This document shows, piece after piece, positions 19,672 through 26,909 of a DNA stretch of 64,000 nt (position 1 is the first letter of the stretch; each line of letters starts with the position of its first letter). The notes beneath the pieces are model-generated. The model was not told the DNA's origin, did not search any database, and was given only the letters and a program-made list of their open reading frames with translations. The translations under genes were made by a program, and so were the position numbers. This stretch comes from Ereboglobus sp. PH5-10 (GTDB lineage Bacteria > Verrucomicrobiota > Verrucomicrobiia > Opitutales > Opitutaceae), in contig NZ_JAQFIP010000007.1 of assembly GCF_029504735.1 (NCBI RefSeq), positions 62,001 through 126,000 of the forward strand. The letters run 5' to 3'.

Positions 19672-20106
19672 TTGACCGCGCTTGGAAATTTGTCCCGCGC
19701 CATTCGGCAACCGCGTGTGTTTGCCGCGGTGGCGCTGGTTGTTTTGATTTCCGGCTTTGCGTGGACTTATTATGCCGGCCCCTCGCCGCGGGCTTGGTAT
19801 CCGCCGTGTCCGTTGCGCGCAACGACGGGTTTGCTTTGTCCGGGATGCGGATCGGCGCGCGTGGTCCATGATCTTGTCCATGGAAATCTGCGCGCCGCGT
19901 GCGGGCACAACATCCTTGTTGTTGTCGTCGCGCCGTTCCTCGCGATATGGACGGCGCGTTCACTCTGGCGCGCCCTTCGGCACAATCTTCCGCCGCTGCC
20001 GGTGCGAACCGGCCTGGCGCGTGTCGTGCTTGTTGTCGTTGTTGTTTTCATGATCGCGCGCAACCTTCCGTGGTGGCCGTTTGCGCTCCTGGCGCCCGGA
20101 CCGTAG
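19672..20106 (+). CDS. DUF2752 membrane protein
   Basis: 144 aa from a TTG start. It has three hydrophobic helices and the DUF2752 signature YPPCPLRATTGLLCPGCGSA, with two conserved Cys motifs (C-P-L and C-P-G-C-G). The function of the family is unknown. It commonly sits beside CD225 or GYF-type genes, as it does here, 68 bp downstream of the CD225 protein; that association is known from bacterial genomes but remains unexplained. arnT follows 90 bp later. Confidence 0.8.
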   Translation: MTALGNLSRAIRQPRVFAAVALVVLISGFAWTYYAGPSPRAWYPPCPLRATTGLLCPGCGSARVVHDLVHGNLRAACGHNILVVVVAPFLAIWTARSLWRALRHNLPPLPVRTGLARVVLVVVVVFMIARNLPWWPFALLAPGP

Positions 20107-20195
20107 GTGCGTTCAAAAATATAGATGCGCTTATCCGTCAAAACATTCTCGCCCTGAATGCCCAAACCCCGCTCTATTCAGCTTTTCATCGCACG

Positions 20196-21923
20196 ATGAT
20201 CGCGGCTGAACAGAATTCGGGACTCTCCAACCCCCAAAATACCGACTCCACCTCGTGGCGTCGTGATTTGACATGGCTCGCGCTCATCCTCGTGGTGTGG
20301 TTCGGCCTTTTTCTCGGCTCGCGTCCGCTCAGCAATCCCGACGAGGGGCGCTACACGGAAATCCCGCGCGAGATGGCCGCGACCAACGACTACGTGACCC
20401 CGCGCCTCAACGGCGTTAAGTATTTCGAGAAACCGCCGCTGCTCTACTGGCTCACCGCGCTCACCATCGAGGTTGCCGGCGTCAACGAATGGACGGCGCG
20501 CGCGTGGGTCGCCATTTTTGCAACGCTCGGCTGTCTCGCCACGTATGCCGCCGCGCGCGGGCTTTTCGGGCGCGCCGCGGGCTGGTGGGCCGCCGTCGTG
20601 CTCGCGACGATGCTGCTCTACTACACGCTCAGCCGCGTTGTGATTCTCGACATGCCCGTGTCGGTTTTTGTCGCGACCGCGCTTTTCGCATTTCTGTTCG
20701 GCATACGAGCGCCCGCCGGACCCGGGCGCCGCTGGCTCTTCTGGGCGTTCTACGCGAGCATGGCGCTCGCCGTCCTCTCGAAAGGCCTCATCGGATTTCT
20801 CCTGCCGTGCACCGTCGCGTTTGTGTGGCTGCTCGTGTTCAACCAATGGAAACGCCTGCGCCCCTGCCATCCGTTCACCGGCGCGCTCGTGCTGCTCGCC
20901 ATCGCCGCGCCGTGGCACGTGCTCGCCGCGCGCGCCAACTCCGACTTCGCGCAATTCTACTTCATCCATGAGCACTGGACGCGTTTCACAACAACCGTGC
21001 ACGAGCGTTATAAACCGTGGTGGTATTTCGCGCCCGTGCTGCTCGTCGGCATTTTCCCGTGGACCGTCTTTGCGTTCCAGACGCTTCGCGAAAACGTGCG
21101 CGGCGGCTGGCGCGCGATTCGCAACGAGCGCGCCGACGAGTGGTTCTTCATCGTGTGGGCCGTGGTGATTTTTCTCTTCTTCTCGAAATCGCAGTCGAAA
21201 CTCCCGCCTTACATCCTGCCGATATTTCCCGCCATCGCCGTTCTCATCGGCAAATGGCTTGCCGACGCGTGGCGCGCACGCAAGGCGCCGGGATTGCGCG
21301 CCGGCCTCGCCACCTACGCGATCCTTTCCGCGCTGCTCGGCCTCGCGCTCGCGCTCTGGCCCCTCGTCTGGTCCGTGCCGGAAAAACACGCCGCGGCCAC
21401 CAAGCTCATCATAGGCGAGTCCATCTGGTTCGCCGTGATCTTCCTCGGCAGCGCCGCCGCGCTCGCCTGGTGCCTGCGCCGCGGGAAAATGCGCGACGCC
21501 CTGGTCGTGATGACGGCCGGTTTCGCGCTCTGGCTCGCGTCGGGCAACCACCTCGGCGACGAACTCGACACGCGCTCCTCAAAACCGCTCTCGCTCGAAC
21601 TCGCCCGCCGCCTCGCGCCCGGCGACACTGTGTATTCAGTCGGTGAATACATTCAGGACGTCGCGCCCTACATCGGGCGCGAAATCTCCGTCGTCGATTA
21701 TTTGGGCGAGCTCGAGTTCGGCGTGCGCGCCGAGCCGGAGAAGACCGACTCGCGCTTCATCGACAAGGCCGAGTTCTCGCGTCGCTGGCTCGCCTTCGAT
21801 TCGCGCGCCTACGCCATTGTGCGAAAACGCGCCGCCGATCGCTATTTCTCCTCGCTGCCGCACACCGTGGTCGGCGAAACCTCGCGCTACCTGCTCCTTG
21901 TAAACAAGCCCGACGCACAATAA
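20196..21923 (+). CDS. arnT: Lipid A Ara4N transferase-like GT39 protein
   Basis: 575 aa from ATG 20196; the frame is open further upstream but runs through the DUF2752 gene. A GT-C fold with about 12 helices. The first loop reads RPLSNPDEGRYTEIPREMAA, matching the catalytic D-x-D-E-x-R-Y-x-E segment of ArnT, followed by LNGVKYFEKPPLLYW. ArnT moves 4-amino-4-deoxy-L-arabinose from undecaprenyl phosphate to lipid A, lowering negative charge and giving polymyxin resistance. It leads an arn gene set that continues to 27809. Confidence 0.87.
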   Translation: MIAAEQNSGLSNPQNTDSTSWRRDLTWLALILVVWFGLFLGSRPLSNPDEGRYTEIPREMAATNDYVTPRLNGVKYFEKPPLLYWLTALTIEVAGVNEWTARAWVAIFATLGCLATYAAARGLFGRAAGWWAAVVLATMLLYYTLSRVVILDMPVSVFVATALFAFLFGIRAPAGPGRRWLFWAFYASMALAVLSKGLIGFLLPCTVAFVWLLVFNQWKRLRPCHPFTGALVLLAIAAPWHVLAARANSDFAQFYFIHEHWTRFTTTVHERYKPWWYFAPVLLVGIFPWTVFAFQTLRENVRGGWRAIRNERADEWFFIVWAVVIFLFFSKSQSKLPPYILPIFPAIAVLIGKWLADAWRARKAPGLRAGLATYAILSALLGLALALWPLVWSVPEKHAAATKLIIGESIWFAVIFLGSAAALAWCLRRGKMRDALVVMTAGFALWLASGNHLGDELDTRSSKPLSLELARRLAPGDTVYSVGEYIQDVAPYIGREISVVDYLGELEFGVRAEPEKTDSRFIDKAEFSRRWLAFDSRAYAIVRKRAADRYFSSLPHTVVGETSRYLLLVNKPDAQ

Positions 21924-21976
21924 TCAACGCGCCCATGTTTTCCCAAACACAAAACATCCACGCAAACGCCTCCGCA

Positions 21977-21999
21977 GGGGCGCACGCAAGGTGCGCCCC
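21977..21999. repeat. REP-like hairpin between arnT and arnB
   Basis: A perfect 9-bp stem GGGGCGCAC/GTGCGCCCC with loop GCAAG, 12 bp before the arnB start. It contains an in-frame GTG that could be mistaken for a start. No T-run. It resembles the other GCAAG/CTTGC-loop palindromes at 13042 and 25532. Confidence 0.6.
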
Positions 22000-22011
22000 T
22001 ACATTTCACGC

Positions 22012-23172
22012 ATGAGCCCGACCGACGACACAAAGCCGTTTCTTCCTTTCACGCGTCCCGACATCGACGAGGAAACCATCGCCGGTGTCGCCGACGTGCT
22101 TCGCTCCGGCTGGATCACCTCGGGCCCGCAAGTGAAGGCTTTCGAGACCGCGCTTTCGCAACTTTTCGGCGGACGCCCCGTGCGCGCCTTCAACTCCGGC
22201 ACCTGCACCATGGAAATCGCGCTGCGCATCGCCGGGGTGGGGGAGGGCGACGAGGTTATCACCACGCCGCTTTCGTGGATCGCCACAAGCAACGTCGTGC
22301 TCGAAACCGGAGCGCGCCCCGTCTTCGTGGACATCGACCCGGTCACGCGCAACATCGACCTTGAAAAAATCGAGGCCGCCATCACGCCGCGCACCAAGGC
22401 GATCATCCCCGTCGATCTCGCCGGCCTGCCCGTTGACCGCGACCGACTTCACGCTATTGCGCAAAAGCACAATCTCCGCGTCGTCGAGGACGCAGCGCAA
22501 GCGGCCGGCTCCAAATGGCGCGGCAACCTGATCGGCACGAAAGCCGCGAGCCGCGATTTCGCCTCCTTCAGTTTTCATCCCAACAAAAACATAACCTCCA
22601 TCGAGGGCGGCTGCCTCGTCCTCAACGACGAACGCGAGGCCGCGCTCGCCGAGCAATACCGGCTGCAAGGCGTCGTCCGCACCGGCTTCGACGGGATGGA
22701 TGCCGAAGTGCTCGGCGGCAAATTCAACCTCACCGATGTCGCCGCCCGCGTCGGCCTCGGCCAGCTCCGCCGCCTTGACGAGTTCAACGCAAAACGCCGC
22801 GCCCTTGCGCAACACTATTTCAAGCTCCTCGACGCCCCCGCCGCGCGCGCCCTCAACCTCGGCCTGCCGCCCGCCGATTTTGAGAACAGCAACTGGCACA
22901 TGTTTCAAGTGGTGCTCCCCGAGGGTCCCGGCTGTCTCACGCGCGCGCAAGTAATGGAGAAAATGCGCGCCGCGAATATCGGAGCGGGAGTCCATTATCC
23001 GCCCATCCATCTCTTCACGCTCTATCGCAATCTCGGCTGGAAGCCCGGCGATTTCCCCAACGCCGAACGCATCGGCCGCACGATCCTCACGCTCCCGCTT
23101 TTCCCCGCGATGACCACCAATGATGTCGGGCGCGTGGTCGCGACCTTGGGCGAAATCCTTCAAAAGAAATGA
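22012..23172 (+). CDS. arnB: DegT/DnrJ-family aminotransferase (ArnB role)
   Basis: 386 aa from ATG 22012, chosen over GTG 21991, which lies in a hairpin. PLP-dependent type I fold: VEDAAQAAG, then SFHPNKNITSIEGGC with the Schiff-base Lys at residue 192. C-terminal GVHYPPIHLFTLY matches ArnB. ArnB transaminates UDP-4-keto-arabinose to UDP-Ara4N with glutamate as amino donor. The place of the gene between arnT and arnC supports this role over other DegT sugar aminotransferases. Confidence 0.9.
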   Translation: MSPTDDTKPFLPFTRPDIDEETIAGVADVLRSGWITSGPQVKAFETALSQLFGGRPVRAFNSGTCTMEIALRIAGVGEGDEVITTPLSWIATSNVVLETGARPVFVDIDPVTRNIDLEKIEAAITPRTKAIIPVDLAGLPVDRDRLHAIAQKHNLRVVEDAAQAAGSKWRGNLIGTKAASRDFASFSFHPNKNITSIEGGCLVLNDEREAALAEQYRLQGVVRTGFDGMDAEVLGGKFNLTDVAARVGLGQLRRLDEFNAKRRALAQHYFKLLDAPAARALNLGLPPADFENSNWHMFQVVLPEGPGCLTRAQVMEKMRAANIGAGVHYPPIHLFTLYRNLGWKPGDFPNAERIGRTILTLPLFPAMTTNDVGRVVATLGEILQKK

Positions 23173-23187
23173 ACCGCGACATGGAAA

Positions 23188-23258
23188 GTAGCACGGACAT
23201 TCCTGTCTGTGCAGAGAGACTTCACGAATCAAGGCACAGACAGGAATGTCTCTGCTAC
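23188..23258. repeat. Inverted-repeat element (25-bp arms)
   Basis: Arms 23188-23212 and 23234-23258 are complementary at 23 of 25 positions, with a 21-bp spacer. The arms start GTAGCA and carry the core GACATTCCTGTC. It lies between arnB and arnC and would form a long RNA hairpin in the operon transcript. It has no coding capacity; a small MITE- or REP-type element is likely. Confidence 0.75.
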
Positions 23259-23293
23259 CTTCAAAGTTTCGCGTCCATTAGCGGTTAAAAATT

Positions 23294-24307
23294 ATGAGCA
23301 CTAATTCCTCCGCCTCCCTCACCCAAACGCCCTTTGCGCCGCCGTCCCTCGATGTCTCCATCGTCATTCCTGTTTACAACGAACAGGGCAACCTGCCGCT
23401 CTTGTTTCAGCGGCTTTATCCCGTGCTCGACGCGCTTGGGCGCAGCTACGAAGTCGTTTTCACCAACGACGGCAGCGTGGATGCGTCCATCGAGCTGCTC
23501 ACCGAGCAGTTCAACGCGCGTCCCGATGTCACGCGCGTGATCGACTTCAACGGCAACTACGGCCAGCACATGGCGATCATGGCGGCGTTCGAGCGCGTGC
23601 GCGGCAACGTGGTCGTCACGCTTGATGCCGACCTGCAAAACCCGCCCGAGGAAATCCCGAAGCTTTTGGAGAAAACCGACGCCGGCTACGATTGTGTCGG
23701 CGGCGTGCGCCAGAACCGGCAGGACAGTTTTTTCCGCCGCTACGCCTCGATGTTCGTGAACTTTGTGCGCCGCAGCTCGACGAGCATTGAGATGACCGAT
23801 CAAGGCTGCATGTTGCGCGCCTACAGCCGCGCCGTTGTCGAGGGCATCGTGCGCAGCGGGGCGATCAACACATTCCTCCCCGCGCTCGCCTACACGCTCG
23901 CCAAAAATCCGACCGAGGTGCCCGTCGCGCACGAGGAACGGCACGCCGGCGTGTCGAATTATTCGCTAGGAAAACTCATCCGTTTGAACTTTGACCTCAT
24001 CACGGCGTTCACGACGGTTCCGCTGCAACTGTTCACCATGCTCGCGATGGCGTGTTCGGCAGGCAGCCTCCTGCTTGTCTGCGTGCTCGCCTTCCGCCGC
24101 ATCTTCCTCGGAGCCGAGGCCGAGGGATTGTTCACGCTGTTTGGAATTTTGTTTTTTCTCATCAGCGTCTGCATGGTCGGCATCGGCATCATCGGCGAAT
24201 ACGTGGGAAGAACGTATCAAGTGGTTAGGGGGCGGACGAGGTATCAGGTGAATCGGGTGCTGGAGAATGACCCAACGCATGAAGGAGGAAATTCCAAATT
24301 CCAGTGA
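23294..24307 (+). CDS. arnC: Undecaprenyl-P Ara4FN transferase (GT2)
   Basis: 337 aa. A GT2 domain (VSIVIPVYNEQGNLP, TNDGS, TLDADLQNPPEEIPKLL) is followed by two C-terminal membrane helices at about 235-255 and 265-295, as in ArnC. It should transfer 4-deoxy-4-formamido-L-arabinose from UDP to undecaprenyl phosphate. The last residues (GGNSKFQ) and the stop codon are encoded by the left inverted repeat of an inserted cassette, so the native C-terminal tail has been replaced. Confidence 0.9.
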   Translation: MSTNSSASLTQTPFAPPSLDVSIVIPVYNEQGNLPLLFQRLYPVLDALGRSYEVVFTNDGSVDASIELLTEQFNARPDVTRVIDFNGNYGQHMAIMAAFERVRGNVVVTLDADLQNPPEEIPKLLEKTDAGYDCVGGVRQNRQDSFFRRYASMFVNFVRRSSTSIEMTDQGCMLRAYSRAVVEGIVRSGAINTFLPALAYTLAKNPTEVPVAHEERHAGVSNYSLGKLIRLNFDLITAFTTVPLQLFTMLAMACSAGSLLLVCVLAFRRIFLGAEAEGLFTLFGILFFLISVCMVGIGIIGEYVGRTYQVVRGRTRYQVNRVLENDPTHEGGNSKFQ

Positions 24308-24770
24308 TCAAATTCCAATAAAATTCCAAAATCCAAATACCAAACCCTCTATGCCATATGAGTGAAAACCTTGAAGAACGCACGGAGAAATTTGCGGTTG
24401 CGGTCAGGACATTTGTGAGGGCGTTGCCGCGCACGGTTTCCAACATCGAGGATGTCAAACAACTCGTGAGAGCGTCGGGTTCGGTGGCCGCAAATTATAT
24501 CGAGGCCAATGAATCGCTTGGAGGGAGAGACAAGCTGCTGCATTTCAAAATATGCCGAAAGGAGGCCAAGGAGTCCGGACTTTGGCTGCGGCTTGTTCAT
24601 GTGGGTGACAATAATGCACCACTTGAAAACCAACGACAGATTCTGCGCCAAGAAGCACGCGAACTCACACTGATATTCGCCGCCATCTTGAGAAACATGG
24701 AGTAATCTAATGCATGCATTGATAATTGGAATTTCGTTGGCATCTGATCACTGGAATTTGGAATTTCTCC
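24284..24770. mobile_element. IR-bounded four-helix-bundle cassette in arn operon
   Basis: A 487-bp segment with complementary ends: 24288-24310 equals the reverse complement of 24745-24767 over 23 bases, and the match extends to 24284/24770 with a one-base indel. It encloses one S23-type gene. The left end overlaps the arnC stop, and the right end touches the ATG of arnA-FT. The ends and the inner left side are built of AAATTCC-type heptamers. There is no transposase. It looks like a small non-autonomous insertion that kept the operon readable. Confidence 0.75.
24358..24705 (+). CDS. Four-helix-bundle (S23/IVS) protein
   Basis: 115 aa, all helical. It has the family pattern NIEDVKQLVRASGSVAANYI, EANESLGGRDKLLHFKICRK and a central KEAKESGLWLRL. 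This family was first seen as proteins encoded in intervening sequences of 23S rRNA genes, and is related to the Avd accessory protein of diversity-generating retroelements. Its own function is unknown. It sits inside an inverted-repeat cassette between arnC and arnA. No reverse transcriptase is nearby, so a DGR role is not supported. Confidence 0.88.
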   Translation: MSENLEERTEKFAVAVRTFVRALPRTVSNIEDVKQLVRASGSVAANYIEANESLGGRDKLLHFKICRKEAKESGLWLRLVHVGDNNAPLENQRQILRQEARELTLIFAAILRNME

Positions 24771-24771
24771 C

Positions 24772-25779
24772 ATGAAGCCCCGCATTCTCTTTCTCGGTTA
24801 CAGCGAAGTCGGCTACGAGTGCCTTTCGCTTCTGCTCTCCCGTGGCGACAACGTCGTTGCTCTCATCACACACGAGGACAACCCGGCCGAAAAAATCTGG
24901 TTCAAGACACCCGCTGTTGCCGTTCGCGAGTATAATTCCGCAATCCGCAATCCGCATTCCGCATTCCCCGCCATTCCCATTTTTGCTCCCGCTTCCATCA
25001 ACACGCCCGAATGGTTTGCGCGCATATGCGACGAAATCCGGCCCGACCTGATCCTTTCCGTTTATTATCGCAATATGATCAGCGAGCGCACTCTCGCGCT
25101 TCCGCGACTCGGCGCGTTCAACATGCACGGCTCGCTCCTTCCCAAATACCGCGGACGCGCCCCGATCAACTGGGCCGTTCTCAATGGCGAGCCGCGCATT
25201 GGCATGACGCTTCACAAAATGGTCAGGCGCGCCGATGCGGGCGACATTGTTGACCAGCAGGGCGTTGACATCGCCCCGCGTGACACCGCCGAACAGGCTT
25301 TCCGCAAAGTCCTCCCTTGCGCGCGCGCCATTCTCTCCCGCCAAATCGACGCGCTCCTCGCAGGCACTGCCCAGGCCACGCCGCAGGACGAATCGCAAGC
25401 GACCTATTTCGGCGGACGAAAACCCGGGGACGGACGTATTCAATGGACGGATACAAGCGCGCAAATCTTCAACCTAATCCGCGCCGTCACCGATCCCTAC
25501 CCCGGCGCGTTCACGGATGTCCCACCCGTAGGGGTGTCGCTTGCGACGCCCGGCTTGCGAGGCACGGGCTTCCAGCCCGTGAATCCGAACCCCTCCGCTC
25601 CAGCTCGCCTCATGGTCTGGTGGGCCGAGCAAATCGCCGCGCCGCGCCGCGCCGCGCCCGGCGAAATCCTTTCACTCTCACCGCTCATCGTCGCCACCGC
25701 CGACGGCGCGCTTGAGCTCACCCGCACCGAATGGCGGGGCGCGCCCGCGGCCCCGTTGCAAATCGGACAAATCTTATAA
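24772..25779 (+). CDS. arnA: UDP-Ara4N formyltransferase (ArnA N-domain, stand-alone)
   Basis: 335 aa. A formyltransferase fold with catalytic N117, H119 and D155 (FNMHGSLLPKYRGRAPINW and RADAGDIV), matching N102/H104/D140 of E. coli ArnA. It formylates UDP-Ara4N using N10-formyl-THF. In E. coli this domain is fused to the decarboxylase; here the two are separate genes. Two repeat-derived insertions are visible. Residues 54-66 come from five heptamers (24935-24969), and about 251-278 come from two palindromes (25531-25581), including the peptide GTGFQPV in the C-terminal barrel. Both keep the frame. Confidence 0.9.
   Translation: MKPRILFLGYSEVGYECLSLLLSRGDNVVALITHEDNPAEKIWFKTPAVAVREYNSAIRNPHSAFPAIPIFAPASINTPEWFARICDEIRPDLILSVYYRNMISERTLALPRLGAFNMHGSLLPKYRGRAPINWAVLNGEPRIGMTLHKMVRRADAGDIVDQQGVDIAPRDTAEQAFRKVLPCARAILSRQIDALLAGTAQATPQDESQATYFGGRKPGDGRIQWTDTSAQIFNLIRAVTDPYPGAFTDVPPVGVSLATPGLRGTGFQPVNPNPSAPARLMVWWAEQIAAPRRAAPGEILSLSPLIVATADGALELTRTEWRGAPAAPLQIGQIL
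24935..24969 (+). repeat. Heptamer tract x5 inside arnA-FT
   Basis: In-phase 7-mers ATTCCGC, AATCCGC, AATCCGC, ATTCCGC, ATTCCCC. It is translated as part of YNSAIRNPHSAF. The same consensus, on the opposite strand, occurs at 43516-43543. Confidence 0.85.
25531..25581 (+). repeat. Two REP-like palindromes inside arnA-FT
   Basis: The first is GGGTGTCGC-TT-GCGACGCCC (25532-25551), 9 pairs with one wobble. The second is CACGGGCT-TCC-AGCCCGTG (25563-25581), 8 perfect pairs. Both lie in frame in coding sequence and produce a stretch absent from E. coli ArnA as remembered. Confidence 0.8.
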
Positions 25780-25819
25780 CAGGCTCGCCCGCCCGCCGCC
25801 CTTGCCTTACTTTCCCATC

Positions 25820-26866
25820 ATGCCACTCAAAGTCCTCATCCTCGGTGCCAACGGATTTATCGGAAGCTGCCTCACCGCCGCGATCCTCCAGCAAAAAGAC
25901 TGGGAGGTTTACGGCATGGATATCGGCGACAACAAACTCATCGGCAGCCTCGGCAACCCGCGATTCAAATTCGTCGAGGGCGACATCACCATCAACCGCG
26001 AGTGGATCGAGTATCACGTGAAAAAATGCGACGTCGTCATCCCGCTCGTCGCCATCGCGAACCCGAAGCAATACGTGATCGCGCCGCTGCGCGTGTTCGA
26101 GCTCGATTTCGAGGCCAACCTCGAAATTGTGCGCAAATGTGTTAAATACAAAAAGCGCGTCCTCTTCCCCTCGACCTCCGAGGTTTACGGCATGAGCCCC
26201 GACGCCGTGCTCGACGAAACGACCACGAATCCCGTTTACGGCCCCATCGACAAGCAGCGCTGGATCTACGCCTGCTCGAAACAACTCCTCGACCGCGTCA
26301 TCTACGCCTACGGCATCCACGAAAACCTCGACTACACGCTCTTCCGCCCCTTCAACTGGATCGGCCCGAAACTCGACAACGTTTTCGAAGCGAAGGAAGG
26401 CAGCTCGCGCCTTTTCACGCAGTTCATCAGCAACGTGATTTTTAAGAAACCGCTCCAGCTCGTCGACGGCGGCGCGCAAAGTCGCTCGTTCACCTACATC
26501 GACGACGGTGTGGACTGCCTGATGCGCATCATTGAAAACAAAAACGGAGCCGCCTCGCGTCGCATTTTCAATATCGGCAACCCGGCCAACAACGTCAGTG
26601 TCGCCGACCTCGCAAAAATCGTGATCGAAATCTTCCGCGAATACCCCGCCTGGCGAGAGCACGCCGATCATGCAAAAATCGAAGTGGTTTCATCCGGCGA
26701 ATATTTCGGCAAACATTATCAGGACATCCAGACGCGCGTTCCCTCGATCAATGCGGCGAAGGAAGCCCTCGGCTGGGAACCCAAAACCGACCTCGCCACG
26801 GCGATCCGCCTGACCCTCGACTACCACCTCGCCCAAAAAGACCACGACCTCGGCGCGCAAAATTGA
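25820..26866 (+). CDS. arnA: UDP-glucuronate oxidative decarboxylase (ArnA C-domain, stand-alone)
   Basis: 348 aa from ATG 25820; the frame is open further upstream through the end of arnA-FT. An extended SDR: LILGANGFIGSCL, E121 in STSEVYG, Y150-x3-K154 in IYACSK, and R222 in SRSFTYIDD. These align with E434, Y463, K467 and R619 of E. coli ArnA. The ArnA-specific run EWIEYHVKKCDVV is conserved. It should convert UDP-GlcA to UDP-4-keto-arabinose with loss of CO2 and reduction of NAD. No ugd gene is in the window, so UDP-GlcA must come from elsewhere. Confidence 0.92.
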   Translation: MPLKVLILGANGFIGSCLTAAILQQKDWEVYGMDIGDNKLIGSLGNPRFKFVEGDITINREWIEYHVKKCDVVIPLVAIANPKQYVIAPLRVFELDFEANLEIVRKCVKYKKRVLFPSTSEVYGMSPDAVLDETTTNPVYGPIDKQRWIYACSKQLLDRVIYAYGIHENLDYTLFRPFNWIGPKLDNVFEAKEGSSRLFTQFISNVIFKKPLQLVDGGAQSRSFTYIDDGVDCLMRIIENKNGAASRRIFNIGNPANNVSVADLAKIVIEIFREYPAWREHADHAKIEVVSSGEYFGKHYQDIQTRVPSINAAKEALGWEPKTDLATAIRLTLDYHLAQKDHDLGAQN

Positions 26867-26909
26867 GTTGGAAGTGTGGCTCTACAGAGTCGTGTCATAA
26901 AAATTTCGC

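Noticed and set aside
24358-24705. S23 protein as part of a diversity-generating retroelement
   Set aside because: It is related to Avd, but there is no reverse transcriptase, template repeat or variable repeat nearby.
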